Source of the DNA: Fabrea salina
Taxonomy: Eukaryota > Ciliophora > Heterotrichea > Heterotrichida > Fabreidae
Direction of reading: 5' to 3'
Assembly: GCA_022984795.1 (NCBI GenBank)
Contig: JALIHJ010000026.1
Span: forward strand, 218,538 to 282,537
DNA: 64,000 nt
Position numbers and translations under genes: made by a program. Under the pieces are notes generated by a model. That model ran no database searches. It saw only the letters and a list, made by a program, of their open reading frames with translations, and was not told the DNA's origin. Within the stretch, counting starts at the first letter, position 1. Every line of letters begins with the position of its first letter. Below, one piece after another: positions 46,690 to 53,478 of the stretch.

Positions 46690-47484
46690 ATGGAATCTGA
46701 GTCTAGAGAAAATAAAAGCAAGTTAAGAATTTACGCTGCCTTGGGAATCTTTCTCTTAATTGTAACAATGAAATAGGTAGGACTCTTCATAATCTTTTTG
46801 ACCAACTCAGACCGAGTAGCCCAGGTCTTTGTGGACTGGACAGACTGGATAATAAACAATCCAATTGAAGGCCTAGCCTACTTACTAGGAGCCTACGTCC
46901 TAGGAACTACCCTTATGCTGCCTGCTTCTATCTTCACCTTAACTCTGGGGTACATTTCCTGTAAGCTTTTTGGAGAGTTGGGGGGGTTCTTTTTTGCCTT
47001 GGTTTTGGTGTACATAGCAGCAACACTGGGTTCGACACTGGCGTTTTTGGTTGGAAGGATGTTGCTGAAAAAGGGACTTGACCAGTGGGTGCGGCCTTCT
47101 TGGAAAAAAACTAAAGCACTACTAAGTGCCCTTGAAACTAAGGGTTTCAAAATAGTGTTTCTTTGCAGGCTCTCGCCAGTGCTTCCGTACAACTTACTGA
47201 ACTACTTGCTGGGGGCTTCAAGTGTGTCTATGAAGCACTACGTGTACGCAAGTGTGGGAATGATTCCCATGGGTGCTTTGTACATTTACATCGCTATGAG
47301 TGTCCAGAGTCTAGACCAAGCACTGAGCGAAAGCAAGGCAAAGGAACCCTGGTACTGGGTTGTAATGGCTTTTGGAGGAGTTCTGCTGGCCTTTACAGTC
47401 ATTTACGTTACTTACTTGGGCAAAAAGGAACTCAACACTATGCTAGAAGAGCAACTCAAAGAGGACAGTGAAGAGCCGAATTAG
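46690..47484 (+). CDS. TVP38/TMEM64 (DedA/VTT-domain) membrane protein, with one intron
   Basis: A 259-aa protein after removal of a 15-nt intron (46762-46776). Exon 1 gives MESESRENKSKLRIYAALGIFLLI. Splicing in phase 0 joins it to VGLFIIFLTNSDRVAQVFVDW, completing the first transmembrane helix; without splicing, TAG ends the frame at codon 29. The VTT domain follows: VLGTTLMLPASIFTLTLGYISCKLFG, TLGSTLAFLVGRMLLKKGLDQWV, FKIVFLCRLSPVLPYNLLNYLLGASSVSMKHYVYASVGMIPMGALY. DedA/VTT proteins act at Golgi and ER membranes, some as lipid scramblases. It is convergent with the next gene, 2 bp between the stops. Confidence 0.85.
46762..46776 (+). other. 15-nt spliceosomal intron (VTT-domain gene)
   Basis: GTAACAATGAAATAG, phase 0. 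It begins GTAA, ends TAG and has A at position 10. It contains the only in-frame stop that would separate the N-terminal exon from the rest of a clear VTT-domain protein. Confidence 0.85.
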
Positions 47485-47486
47485 TA

Positions 47487-47870
47487 TTAATAAAGTGTGC
47501 CAGTTTTTCTGTTGAGGGGGTGAGTTGGAGGAATCTTGTACAAAGTGCTAGTGCAGCCGTCTTGCATGCACAAACTTTTGCAATGAGTGCATTCTAAGTA
47601 CTTGAGTTTTGCGTGGATTTGGAACTCGCAGTTGCAGTAAGGACACTGGCCTAGCCTTGGAGTTTCTTCTTCGTTAAGAACTTTAAGGGCTTGCTTCAGG
47701 TGTTCCGCAAAGGCAGTGTTTCCAGTTTTTTCAGCTTTTTTGATGCTAGTTAGTTTTTACTTGTCTGACAAAAAAGTTTTGATTGAAGCGTTTTGGGAAT
47801 TGGAAGCAGTGCTTGCAAAATCAGGGCTTCCTTGGGGTTTTTTCCTTTCTCCACAGCACTTGTTTCCCAT
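47487..47870 (-). CDS. Small myristoylation-type zinc-ribbon protein, with one intron
   Basis: A 122-aa protein after removal of a 15-nt intron (47746-47760). It begins MGNKCCGERKK, a candidate N-myristoylation site with two following cysteines. Exon 1 ends ...KTFLSD and the split codon AA|C gives Asn; exon 2 continues IKKAEKTGNTAFAEHLKQALKVLNEEETPRLGQCPYCNCEFQIHAKLKYLECTHCKSLCMQDGCTSTLYKI. The CPYC/CTHC/CMQDGC set suggests a zinc ribbon-like fold. Without splicing, TAA inside the intron truncates the protein and exon 2 has no start codon. Function is unknown. Its start is 28 bp from the divergent secreted-protein gene. Confidence 0.7.
47746..47760 (-). other. 15-nt spliceosomal intron (zinc-ribbon gene)
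   Basis: On the minus strand: GTAAAAACTAACTAG, phase 2. GTAA start, A at position 10 and TAG end. Splicing restores a continuous frame from the myristoylation-type start to the zinc-binding cysteines. Confidence 0.85.
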
Positions 47871-47898
47871 TTTGGATGCAATAATTCCGTTAACAATA
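47871..47898. promoter_or_regulatory. 28-bp divergent intergenic spacer
   Basis: This AT-rich spacer lies between the start codons of the zinc-ribbon gene (minus) and the secreted-protein gene (plus). Both must initiate from here or from inside the partner gene. Confidence 0.45.
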
Positions 47899-48801
47899 AT
47901 GAATTTAAAATTTTTAGCAGTAGCTTTGGGTATAAGCACAGTTCTTTCAGGACACCCAGGACTGTTTAGGGCTCCTCACTTCATAGACCTTTCCAGCACC
48001 CAAGAAGCCACTGACTGGGAAAACTTTTTAAGTGAACTAAACTCCTTTGACGAGGACTACAAAGAGGTGATGTCTGAAATCAGACAGTGGGGAAAGGACT
48101 TGGAGTCTTTGAAAAACAAAGTAAAGAAGAACCTTGCCCACGAACTGTTTGGAAAGTCCCAGGGAAGTGACTTCCTTAAAGAACTTAAGAAGTGTGGGTT
48201 CTCTGAAGTAAACAAGCAAGACTTTGTGGAGTTCAACCAGTTCTGCAAGCCAGACGGAGCTTTTAAGTTTGTCGACCAAGTAGTGGATGATGTCAAGCAG
48301 AACTCCAAAAACTGCCAAAAGGTAAAAAGCAAATTTAAGGAATTGTTCAACGGAGGGTTTGAGTTTATAGAAGAACCAACCTCCTTTTTGGAGTTCAGAC
48401 AGGATTTCTTGGACGAAGACCAACTTGTACAGGATGCTTGGGAGTCAGAAGAAGAGATCCAGTCTCTTTTGGAAGAAGTCGAGTACCTCATTGAAACTCC
48501 CCATTCCAACTTTCAAAGCATGTTTTTGCGCCTAGTAGAACTCGAGCAAGAAGAACTCATTCCAGAACCCACCCAACACCAAGAAGAACCAGAAACTCCT
48601 GAAACAAGAGTTGAATTCCGACAAGAAGAGTCTACTTCAAAAACCACGGAGCCCTTAACACCTAGTCAACAGAAAACAAGGGTCAAGCGAGTCAACGTGA
48701 ACCAAGAAATCCAGAAGCTATGCAAGTCACACAGTTTCGTGCTGAACAGTTTCAACTCAATAGAATACAACTGGAAGAACTTTATTTCGCAGTACGTTTA
48801 A
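47899..48801 (+). CDS. Secreted helical protein of unknown function
   Basis: A 300-aa protein. I chose the ATG at 47899, because it gives a textbook signal peptide (MNLKFLAVALGISTVLSG, cleavage likely after SG/H). The open frame extends 61 codons further upstream, but that part is antisense to exon 1 of the zinc-ribbon gene. The mature protein is acidic and mostly helical (EDYKEVMSEIRQWGKDLESLKNKVKKNLAHELFGKSQGSDFLKEL), with a Glu/Thr/Pro-rich stretch near residue 225-260. Only a few cysteines are present. No family is recognised. Contents of cortical granules or secretory vacuoles are possible. Confidence 0.6.
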   Translation: MNLKFLAVALGISTVLSGHPGLFRAPHFIDLSSTQEATDWENFLSELNSFDEDYKEVMSEIRQWGKDLESLKNKVKKNLAHELFGKSQGSDFLKELKKCGFSEVNKQDFVEFNQFCKPDGAFKFVDQVVDDVKQNSKNCQKVKSKFKELFNGGFEFIEEPTSFLEFRQDFLDEDQLVQDAWESEEEIQSLLEEVEYLIETPHSNFQSMFLRLVELEQEELIPEPTQHQEEPETPETRVEFRQEESTSKTTEPLTPSQQKTRVKRVNVNQEIQKLCKSHSFVLNSFNSIEYNWKNFISQYV

Positions 48802-48813
48802 TGTAAGTAAAAA

Positions 48814-48893
48814 TGACAGCTGTGGGATTCGAACCCACGCCCTTTCGGAATAGCGCCTAAAGCTACCGCCTTAGACCACTCGGCCAAACTGTC
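48814..48893 (-). tRNA. tRNA-Leu (anticodon UAG)
   Basis: An 80-nt cloverleaf on the minus strand. The acceptor stem GACAGTT pairs with AGCTGTC plus discriminator A. The D arm is GCC...GGC with GAGTGGTCTAA. The anticodon stem GTAGC/GCTAT encloses the loop TTTAGGC, so the anticodon is TAG, which reads CUA/CUN Leu codons. A long variable arm (TCCGAAAGGGC) marks a class II tRNA. The T arm is GTGGG-TTCGAAT-CCCAC, a good box B; the D arm matches box A. It is not a stop-codon suppressor, which would need CTA. CCA is not encoded. Confidence 0.95.
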
Positions 48894-48951
48894 AGCGTGT
48901 AATTTCAGGGTTTAATTTGCTGAAATATATTAATATTTACATATGTATAAG

Positions 48952-49530
48952 TTAGCGTTCTCTGCGCAAACAACACCATAAACAGCAATGCAGGAACATT
49001 GCAACTCCCAGCAAAACAAGTACAGCTAAAGCAATCATGGGCCCCTCTTCAGCACACACTGGAGCAGGGTCTTCGCCGTCCACAAGATCTTCGCAATCTT
49101 CTTCGTAGTCTACTTTGGACAAAGTTGCCCAAGAAATGAACCCAGCCAACTGGCACCCTAAAGAAATCACTACCAAAACTACAGTTGCAAATATCTTTTC
49201 AACTTTGGTGTGTCTTTGGCAAATTAGTAGAATTATAACTAAAAGGATAAGTAAGCACGAAAAGGCCGTAAGTATCAGGTAGACCATTCCTCCTATCCAT
49301 AAGTTGTCAAACATTTCTTCAACTCCTCCGGAGGAGTCCTCTGCCAGTTCGGAGTATGTTTTGTCTTCGTCGTAAACATCTTCTCCGTGCGGACTCAGCA
49401 GACCTCCTTCCCACTTGCTTGCACCTTCTCCTTGGGAGAACCAGGGCACTATCACTATTGACAAAAGCAGTCCTGCCAGTATTATCAAAAACACTATTAG
49501 GTGGATCATTCTCCAGATAAAGTACTTCAT
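48952..49530 (-). CDS. Four-transmembrane protein of unknown function
   Basis: A 192-aa protein with four hydrophobic segments at about 8-31, 80-104, 113-135 and 165-185. A large acidic first loop (SQGEGASKWEGGLLSPHGEDVYDEDKTYSELAEDSSGG) follows the first segment and a smaller acidic loop with two or three cysteines (VDYEEDCEDLVDGEDPAPVCAEEG) lies between the third and fourth. The tail HCCLWCCLRRER has several cysteines for palmitoylation. The layout is claudin- or tetraspanin-like, but the family motifs are absent. Confidence 0.6.
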   Translation of the reverse strand: MKYFIWRMIHLIVFLIILAGLLLSIVIVPWFSQGEGASKWEGGLLSPHGEDVYDEDKTYSELAEDSSGGVEEMFDNLWIGGMVYLILTAFSCLLILLVIILLICQRHTKVEKIFATVVLVVISLGCQLAGFISWATLSKVDYEEDCEDLVDGEDPAPVCAEEGPMIALAVLVLLGVAMFLHCCLWCCLRRER

Positions 49531-49624
49531 TTCTGATTTATAAATGGAGTTTTCTTTCCTTCTGATGAAATTACTTAAACAAGTCCCTGTCCAGTAACAC
49601 GTTGTAGGAAAAATTATTACTTGC

Positions 49625-50032
49625 TTAGAAATTAATTACTCTTCTAAAAACACTTCTGGAACTCAAAGCCCTTAAGTACTTGCTTTGCGTGAAAGAGTTC
49701 CCTTCCAACTTTCTTTTTCTGGACTCATTTTTTAAGCTCTTTTGACCCAAAATGTCAAGAAGGGCCATTTCTAGGATTTGGTTTTTTTCCTTCAAAGTCT
49801 GGATTTGGCTAGTTTTTTGCTCCACCAAAGCACTTAAGTTGGTGTTTTCTCTCGAAGTACTGTACACTTGGAACTTCAGAAAGCTTACTTCACTGCAACT
49901 CTTCTGCAAGTCCTTGACTGTGTTTTTTAAATCCCAAATTTCCCTTTCGAGTTCCTGTTGGTACTCTTCACTTGTTATATAGTACTCCTTGAAGAGTTCA
50001 ATTGTTCCGCTCCAAAGATCCCTTGTGATCAT
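49625..50032 (-). CDS. Short coiled-coil protein of unknown function
   Basis: A 135-aa protein, with a coiled coil at about 25-95 (EEYQQELEREIWDLKNTVKDLQKSCSEVSFLKFQVYSTSRENTNLSALVEQKTSQIQTLKEKNQILEMALLDIL) and a basic C terminus with RKRKLEG. No family is recognised. Its ATG is 2 bp downstream of the stop of the deaminase gene on the same strand, so the two could be transcribed together. The 94 bp after its stop hold nothing I can name. Confidence 0.5.
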   Translation of the reverse strand: MITRDLWSGTIELFKEYYITSEEYQQELEREIWDLKNTVKDLQKSCSEVSFLKFQVYSTSRENTNLSALVEQKTSQIQTLKEKNQILEMALLDILGQKSLKNESRKRKLEGNSFTQSKYLRALSSRSVFRRVINF

Positions 50033-50034
50033 AT

Positions 50035-51096
50035 TTAATCGTATAAAATATGTCTGTTTAGTTTAGCTACATTATAAACTTCTGAAACGTAGTGGTCTTT
50101 TTGCTCGCTGTCCAGAAAAGCTGACTTAAAGGAATTCGCACAAAGCTCCGTAAAACAGTGCTCTAGCTCCTGAATACTCAAGTCTGCAAAGTCTTCTTGC
50201 AGAATCTTGTAAAAGTTTGCCAAAATGTACCCGCCAAAAAAGGCAGGGTCGTCAGAGTGGACACTTACGCACACTCCACTTTCCAGGAACTTCCTCACAA
50301 TGTGTTTTCCTTCACAAAACCTGTCCAGAACCTTCAAAGCAACGTTTGACAAGGGGCACGAAGTCACTGGAATTCTACAAGTTTTAAGGAACTCCATTAA
50401 ACAGGGATCTTCGAAACTCCTGACTCCATGGTCAATTCTCCTAGCCAGCAGTGAACTCACTGCATCTATGACATAGTAAGGTGATCCCACTTCTCCTGCG
50501 TGGGCAGTGACATTGACTCCTTTAGGTCCACAGAGTCCCAAGTCCTTTGCAGTCTTAATTAGTTCTGCCATTTCAGAGCAGTAGCCTTCTTCTGGACCAG
50601 CCAGTCCTATTCCTAGTATGTTTAGGGGGTTGAGTGCAGCCTGGTGGATCATTTCAAGGTTTTCCTGCACTGGACAGTCCTTGATTAAAGTAAGTATCCA
50701 TTTTGCTTCTAAGCCGTATTCTCTTTTGGCTTGTTGGGCTGCTCTCTGCAGACCTGCCATGACTTGGTTATGAGTCAAGCCCCTTCTGGAGTGTATAGCA
50801 GTGTTTACAAACACTTCGCAGTACTTGACGTTTTCTGCAGAACACCTAGAAAAGTACTCCATTGCTAAGTCGTAGAAGTCCTCTTCTTGCAGGAGAACAG
50901 AACAAGCCAAGTAAAACTCTTCTGCAAAGCTGTGGAAGTCTTTGATGCAGTTCCTTCTTTCTGTCAGTTCTGACAAGGTGTAGGGAAAGTCCACTTGGTT
51001 CCTTTGTGCTAGTTTCAAAACCAAACTTGGTTCCATGCAGCCTTCTATGTGGACGTGCAGTTCTGCCTTCGGCAAAAGCCCAATGAAGGTTTCCAT
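50035..51096 (-). CDS. Adenosine/adenine deaminase
   Basis: A 353-aa TIM-barrel deaminase. I start at the ATG (51094-51096), METFIGLLPKAELHVHIEG. Zinc and catalytic motifs are complete: HVHIEG (HxH), VNVTAHAGEVG (catalytic Glu), RIDHGV and SVHSDDPAFFGGYI (Asp-Asp). SDDPAFFGGYI and the short length resemble the adenine deaminase (Aah1)/ADA-like branch as much as classical ADA, so substrate choice is left open. It belongs to purine salvage, in the cytosol. The thioredoxin-like gene upstream on the same strand ends 2 bp before this start. Confidence 0.9.
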   Translation of the reverse strand: METFIGLLPKAELHVHIEGCMEPSLVLKLAQRNQVDFPYTLSELTERRNCIKDFHSFAEEFYLACSVLLQEEDFYDLAMEYFSRCSAENVKYCEVFVNTAIHSRRGLTHNQVMAGLQRAAQQAKREYGLEAKWILTLIKDCPVQENLEMIHQAALNPLNILGIGLAGPEEGYCSEMAELIKTAKDLGLCGPKGVNVTAHAGEVGSPYYVIDAVSSLLARRIDHGVRSFEDPCLMEFLKTCRIPVTSCPLSNVALKVLDRFCEGKHIVRKFLESGVCVSVHSDDPAFFGGYILANFYKILQEDFADLSIQELEHCFTELCANSFKSAFLDSEQKDHYVSEVYNVAKLNRHILYD

Positions 51097-51098
51097 TA

Positions 51099-51440
51099 TT
51101 ATATTAGGCAATTTTCCACTAAGTTTCTAAGTTGAGTAGCATGGGCTCCTTTGATTTCTCCCAATTGCTGTCCACTGCGGATTACTTTGATGCAGGGCAT
51201 TACACTTACTTCGTACTTTTTGAAAACGTCCTAACTTTCGATTACTGGGCACTTGTCGAAATTGCACCTAACAATCTGGATTTCAGGGAACTCTTCTCCT
51301 AAACTAGACACTTCTTGTGAAATCGCTACTGAAGGAGCTGTCCACCTTGCGTAGAACTCCACCAAGACAAGTTTTTCTCCAGCGTTAGCTATAGCTCCCA
51401 TATAGTCGTTATCGCTTGAACACTCGATTACAGTTGCCAT
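51099..51440 (-). CDS. Thioredoxin-fold protein lacking active-site cysteines, with one intron
   Basis: A 108-aa protein after removal of a 15-nt intron (51231-51245). Exon 1: MATVIECSSDNDYMGAIANAGEKLVLVEFYARWTAPSVAISQEVSSLGEEFPEIQIVRCNFDKCP. Exon 2: DVFKKYEVSVMPCIKVIRSGQQLGEIKGAHATQLRNLVENCLI, with the cis-Pro after VM. Length and fold fit thioredoxin exactly, but the WCGPC motif reads WTAPS: both redox cysteines are gone. It cannot work as a dithiol reductase; a scaffold or chaperone role, as for other redox-dead thioredoxins, is inference. Unspliced, TAG in the intron truncates it at residue 69. It starts 67 bp from the divergent kelch gene. Confidence 0.85.
51231..51245 (-). other. 15-nt spliceosomal intron (thioredoxin-fold gene)
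   Basis: On the minus strand: GTAATCGAAAGTTAG, phase 0. GTAA start, A at position 10, TAG end. Splicing joins NFDKCP to DVFKKYEVSVMP, the usual thioredoxin spacing. Confidence 0.9.
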
Positions 51441-51507
51441 TAAATTATATTAACTGTCACTTATTCACAGTAAACTGATTGAAAGAGGCTGGATTAGTTA
51501 TAAAAAT
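51441..51507. promoter_or_regulatory. 67-bp divergent intergenic region
   Basis: An AT-rich spacer between the thioredoxin-fold gene (minus) and the kelch gene (plus), including TTAAATTATATTAACTG near the minus-strand start. No motif is recognised. Confidence 0.35.
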
Positions 51508-52719
51508 ATGGTAGAAGGTGTGAAAAGAATCGTAATTGAACAGAAAGACCAAGAACTAGCCCGAATTAGACCCCCTTTCGACTTCAAAGACTTGTTGCAG
51601 AGGTTTGGAGCTAAAAGAAAAGTCCTCTTTGCAGAAACTCAGGGCAACAAGCAAATAGTAATTAAAAACCAAAGTGATTATTTAAGGTGGATAGCAAAAT
51701 GCGGAAGAACTGGCCTAAGTATTTCCCTTTCCAAGCAGTACTTGAGAAACATCAAAGTGAAAAAACTAAACTACTTCAGAAACTTACTGGAACTCCCAGC
51801 CAAAAGACCCAGAAAGTCTGATTCCAGAAATACCGTTAAAAACCCCAAACAAAAAATAACCACTCCAAGTGTTGATGCCACCCCACAAAAACCCAGGAAG
51901 GTCCAGAAAACCCTTCACAGAACAAACCCGCCCCTGAAATCCTTAAACCAACTTTACTCAAATGAAGGTTCCGGAATAGTTTCAGTTCCCGAAACTGGAA
52001 AGTTAATCCACTATGACTTCCAAAAAGAAACATCAGTAACTAACAAAGACATCCAAATGTCTTCTAGAGTACTTCAACTCGACTCTAACACAGTTTTAGT
52101 GACAGGGGGTCTGCAAAATCCCTCCCAAGCCTTTACTCTAGACTTGAGTACCCTGAAAACCCAAGAAATGCCTTATCTAAACACTCCCAGATACTGGCAC
52201 TCAGTGTGTTTGTTCAAAGGAAAGCCCTTGATCCTAGGAGGCAAGTTTGAGTCGTTTGAAAAGTCCCTTACTTCAGTTGAGACCCTTGAAGAAAAGGGCT
52301 GGACAGAGATGCCACCTCTTTTGACAGGAAGGTGCAACCCCTCTACTGTAAGTGTGAATTCCTGCATTTATACTTTCGGGGGCATTCTGTACACTCAGAG
52401 TTACAAGTTGCTTCTGGACTCTGTAGAAAGGTTCAACGGAGAAATTTGGGAGACTCTGAAGTTCAAAACCCAAATGCCAATTCAGGGAATGGGAGTAGTT
52501 CCCCTAGGGAAGCAACAAGTAATTTGTTTGGGAGGCAAAAAAAGCAGCAACCAAATGGTAAAAGACGTATGGAAACTTAACTTAGAAACAGGAGAACGAG
52601 AAGACCTGAAGCCACTCAGCAAACCAGTGAGGTTCACCTACAACTCTTTTGTTCTGCAAAACAACAAAGTTTCAGGCTACGCAAACGGAGGCCAGCTTAT
52701 ATCCTATAACATAAATTAA
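51508..52719 (+). CDS. Kelch-repeat protein
   Basis: A 403-aa protein. The first ~80 residues form a small helical/basic domain (DFKDLLQRFGAKRKVLFAETQGNKQIVIKNQSDYLRWIAKCG) that reads like a PB1-type fold. A Lys/Pro-rich linker (about 90-150) follows. Kelch blades fill about 155-403 (NTVLVTGGLQNPSQAFTLDLSTLKTQEMP, KPLILGGKFESFEKSLTSVETLEEKGWTEMPPLLTGRCNPSTVSVNSCIYTFGG, QQVICLGGKKSSNQMVKDVWKLNLETGERE). It is a protein-interaction adaptor; partners are unknown. It is convergent with the phosphatase gene, 6 bp between the stops. Confidence 0.7.
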   Translation: MVEGVKRIVIEQKDQELARIRPPFDFKDLLQRFGAKRKVLFAETQGNKQIVIKNQSDYLRWIAKCGRTGLSISLSKQYLRNIKVKKLNYFRNLLELPAKRPRKSDSRNTVKNPKQKITTPSVDATPQKPRKVQKTLHRTNPPLKSLNQLYSNEGSGIVSVPETGKLIHYDFQKETSVTNKDIQMSSRVLQLDSNTVLVTGGLQNPSQAFTLDLSTLKTQEMPYLNTPRYWHSVCLFKGKPLILGGKFESFEKSLTSVETLEEKGWTEMPPLLTGRCNPSTVSVNSCIYTFGGILYTQSYKLLLDSVERFNGEIWETLKFKTQMPIQGMGVVPLGKQQVICLGGKKSSNQMVKDVWKLNLETGEREDLKPLSKPVRFTYNSFVLQNNKVSGYANGGQLISYNIN

Positions 52720-52725
52720 TTGAAG

Positions 52726-53463
52726 TTAAATCGTTATCACAGTAGCAGAGGAACCCTTTATGCTTTCCCAAAGCTTAATGCAACTAAGGGCAATCTGTGC
52801 TTCACGACTAGGACTCTTTTTGGTCAGAACTAAAGAGCAAGAACTTTTCTGGAGCATCAAGTAGGAAAAGCCTTCTCCTGAGTTAGTAAACATGTCGCAC
52901 TTGTTGTTGTAGCGGTAAATCTTCGGCGACAAAGGTTCCATTTGGAGTGAACGAAGCTGACCCAAAAACCCAATGTTGGGGTCTGCTGAGGGAAGAGTCC
53001 TTCTGAGTTCCTGCAAAGCTGAAAATTCGTCAAGCCCCTCGCTCAGCATCAAGTACGCAGCTGCAACTGTAGGAGCTCTAGAGATGCCTCTTTCGCAGTG
53101 CACTAAAACCTTTCCGCCTTCTTCGTGAGCACTCCTTATGTAGTCAAAAGCAAAGTACACGAAAAACAGAATGTCTACCTTGGGACTGTCTGGCATGTTG
53201 AGTGACTTGTAACTGAACTGGTCAGAACTGGTATTTACAGGCTTTTTGTGTCCAACTAAGTTGAGGACGTGGGTGATTCCAACTCTTTCAAGTGCGTTTG
53301 TGTCCTTAGCGAACTGGAATCCCGACACGTAGAGGTTTTCCCTGATGAGAGTAAGGGAAGTGGACTCTGTTTGCTTAGTTTCCTCCAGAGAAACTTCTCT
53401 AGGAACAACTAGTCTGGGAGGGCCTAGTTTTCTTTTCTTTTGTTCTTTGCCCTTTACGTTCAT
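52726..53463 (-). CDS. Dual-specificity protein phosphatase
   Basis: A 245-aa protein with a DUSP catalytic domain at about 38-175. The signature VHCERGISRAPTVAAAYLM contains catalytic Cys123 and Arg129; the general-acid Asp is likely Asp92 in NMPDSPKVD. LTLIRENLYVSGFQFAKDTNALERVGITHVLNL is the usual DUSP entry. The region after about 185 is specific to this protein. It dephosphorylates Ser/Thr and Tyr in proteins, or possibly other phosphate esters; the substrate is not predictable. It lies 15 bp downstream of BOP1 on the same strand. Confidence 0.9.
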   Translation of the reverse strand: MNVKGKEQKKRKLGPPRLVVPREVSLEETKQTESTSLTLIRENLYVSGFQFAKDTNALERVGITHVLNLVGHKKPVNTSSDQFSYKSLNMPDSPKVDILFFVYFAFDYIRSAHEEGGKVLVHCERGISRAPTVAAAYLMLSEGLDEFSALQELRRTLPSADPNIGFLGQLRSLQMEPLSPKIYRYNNKCDMFTNSGEGFSYLMLQKSSCSLVLTKKSPSREAQIALSCIKLWESIKGSSATVITI

Positions 53464-53478
53464 AAATTATGATTGTTA

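Noticed and set aside
46798-47484. VTT-domain protein starting at a non-ATG codon
   Set aside because: An ATG at 46690 followed by a 15-nt intron gives a complete first transmembrane helix.
47716-47898. Longer N terminus for the secreted protein
   Set aside because: This stretch is antisense to the coding exon of the zinc-ribbon gene, and the ATG at 47899 begins a signal peptide.
48814-48893. tRNA with TAG anticodon taken as a stop-codon suppressor
   Set aside because: An anticodon TAG reads CUA Leu; a UAG suppressor would need CTA. All structural features are those of tRNA-Leu.
49531-49624. Small plus-strand frame with GTAACACGTTGTAG as a possible intron
   Set aside because: The candidate intron is 14 nt, not 15, and the joined frame stays short and shows no similarity to anything known.
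51231-51233. In-frame TAG in the thioredoxin-like gene read as reassigned Gln or as a pseudogene break
   Set aside because: ES-Gln-DVFKKYEV would also read well, but GTAATCGAAAGTTAG is a perfect 15-nt intron of the same type as four others, and splicing gives the normal thioredoxin spacing.
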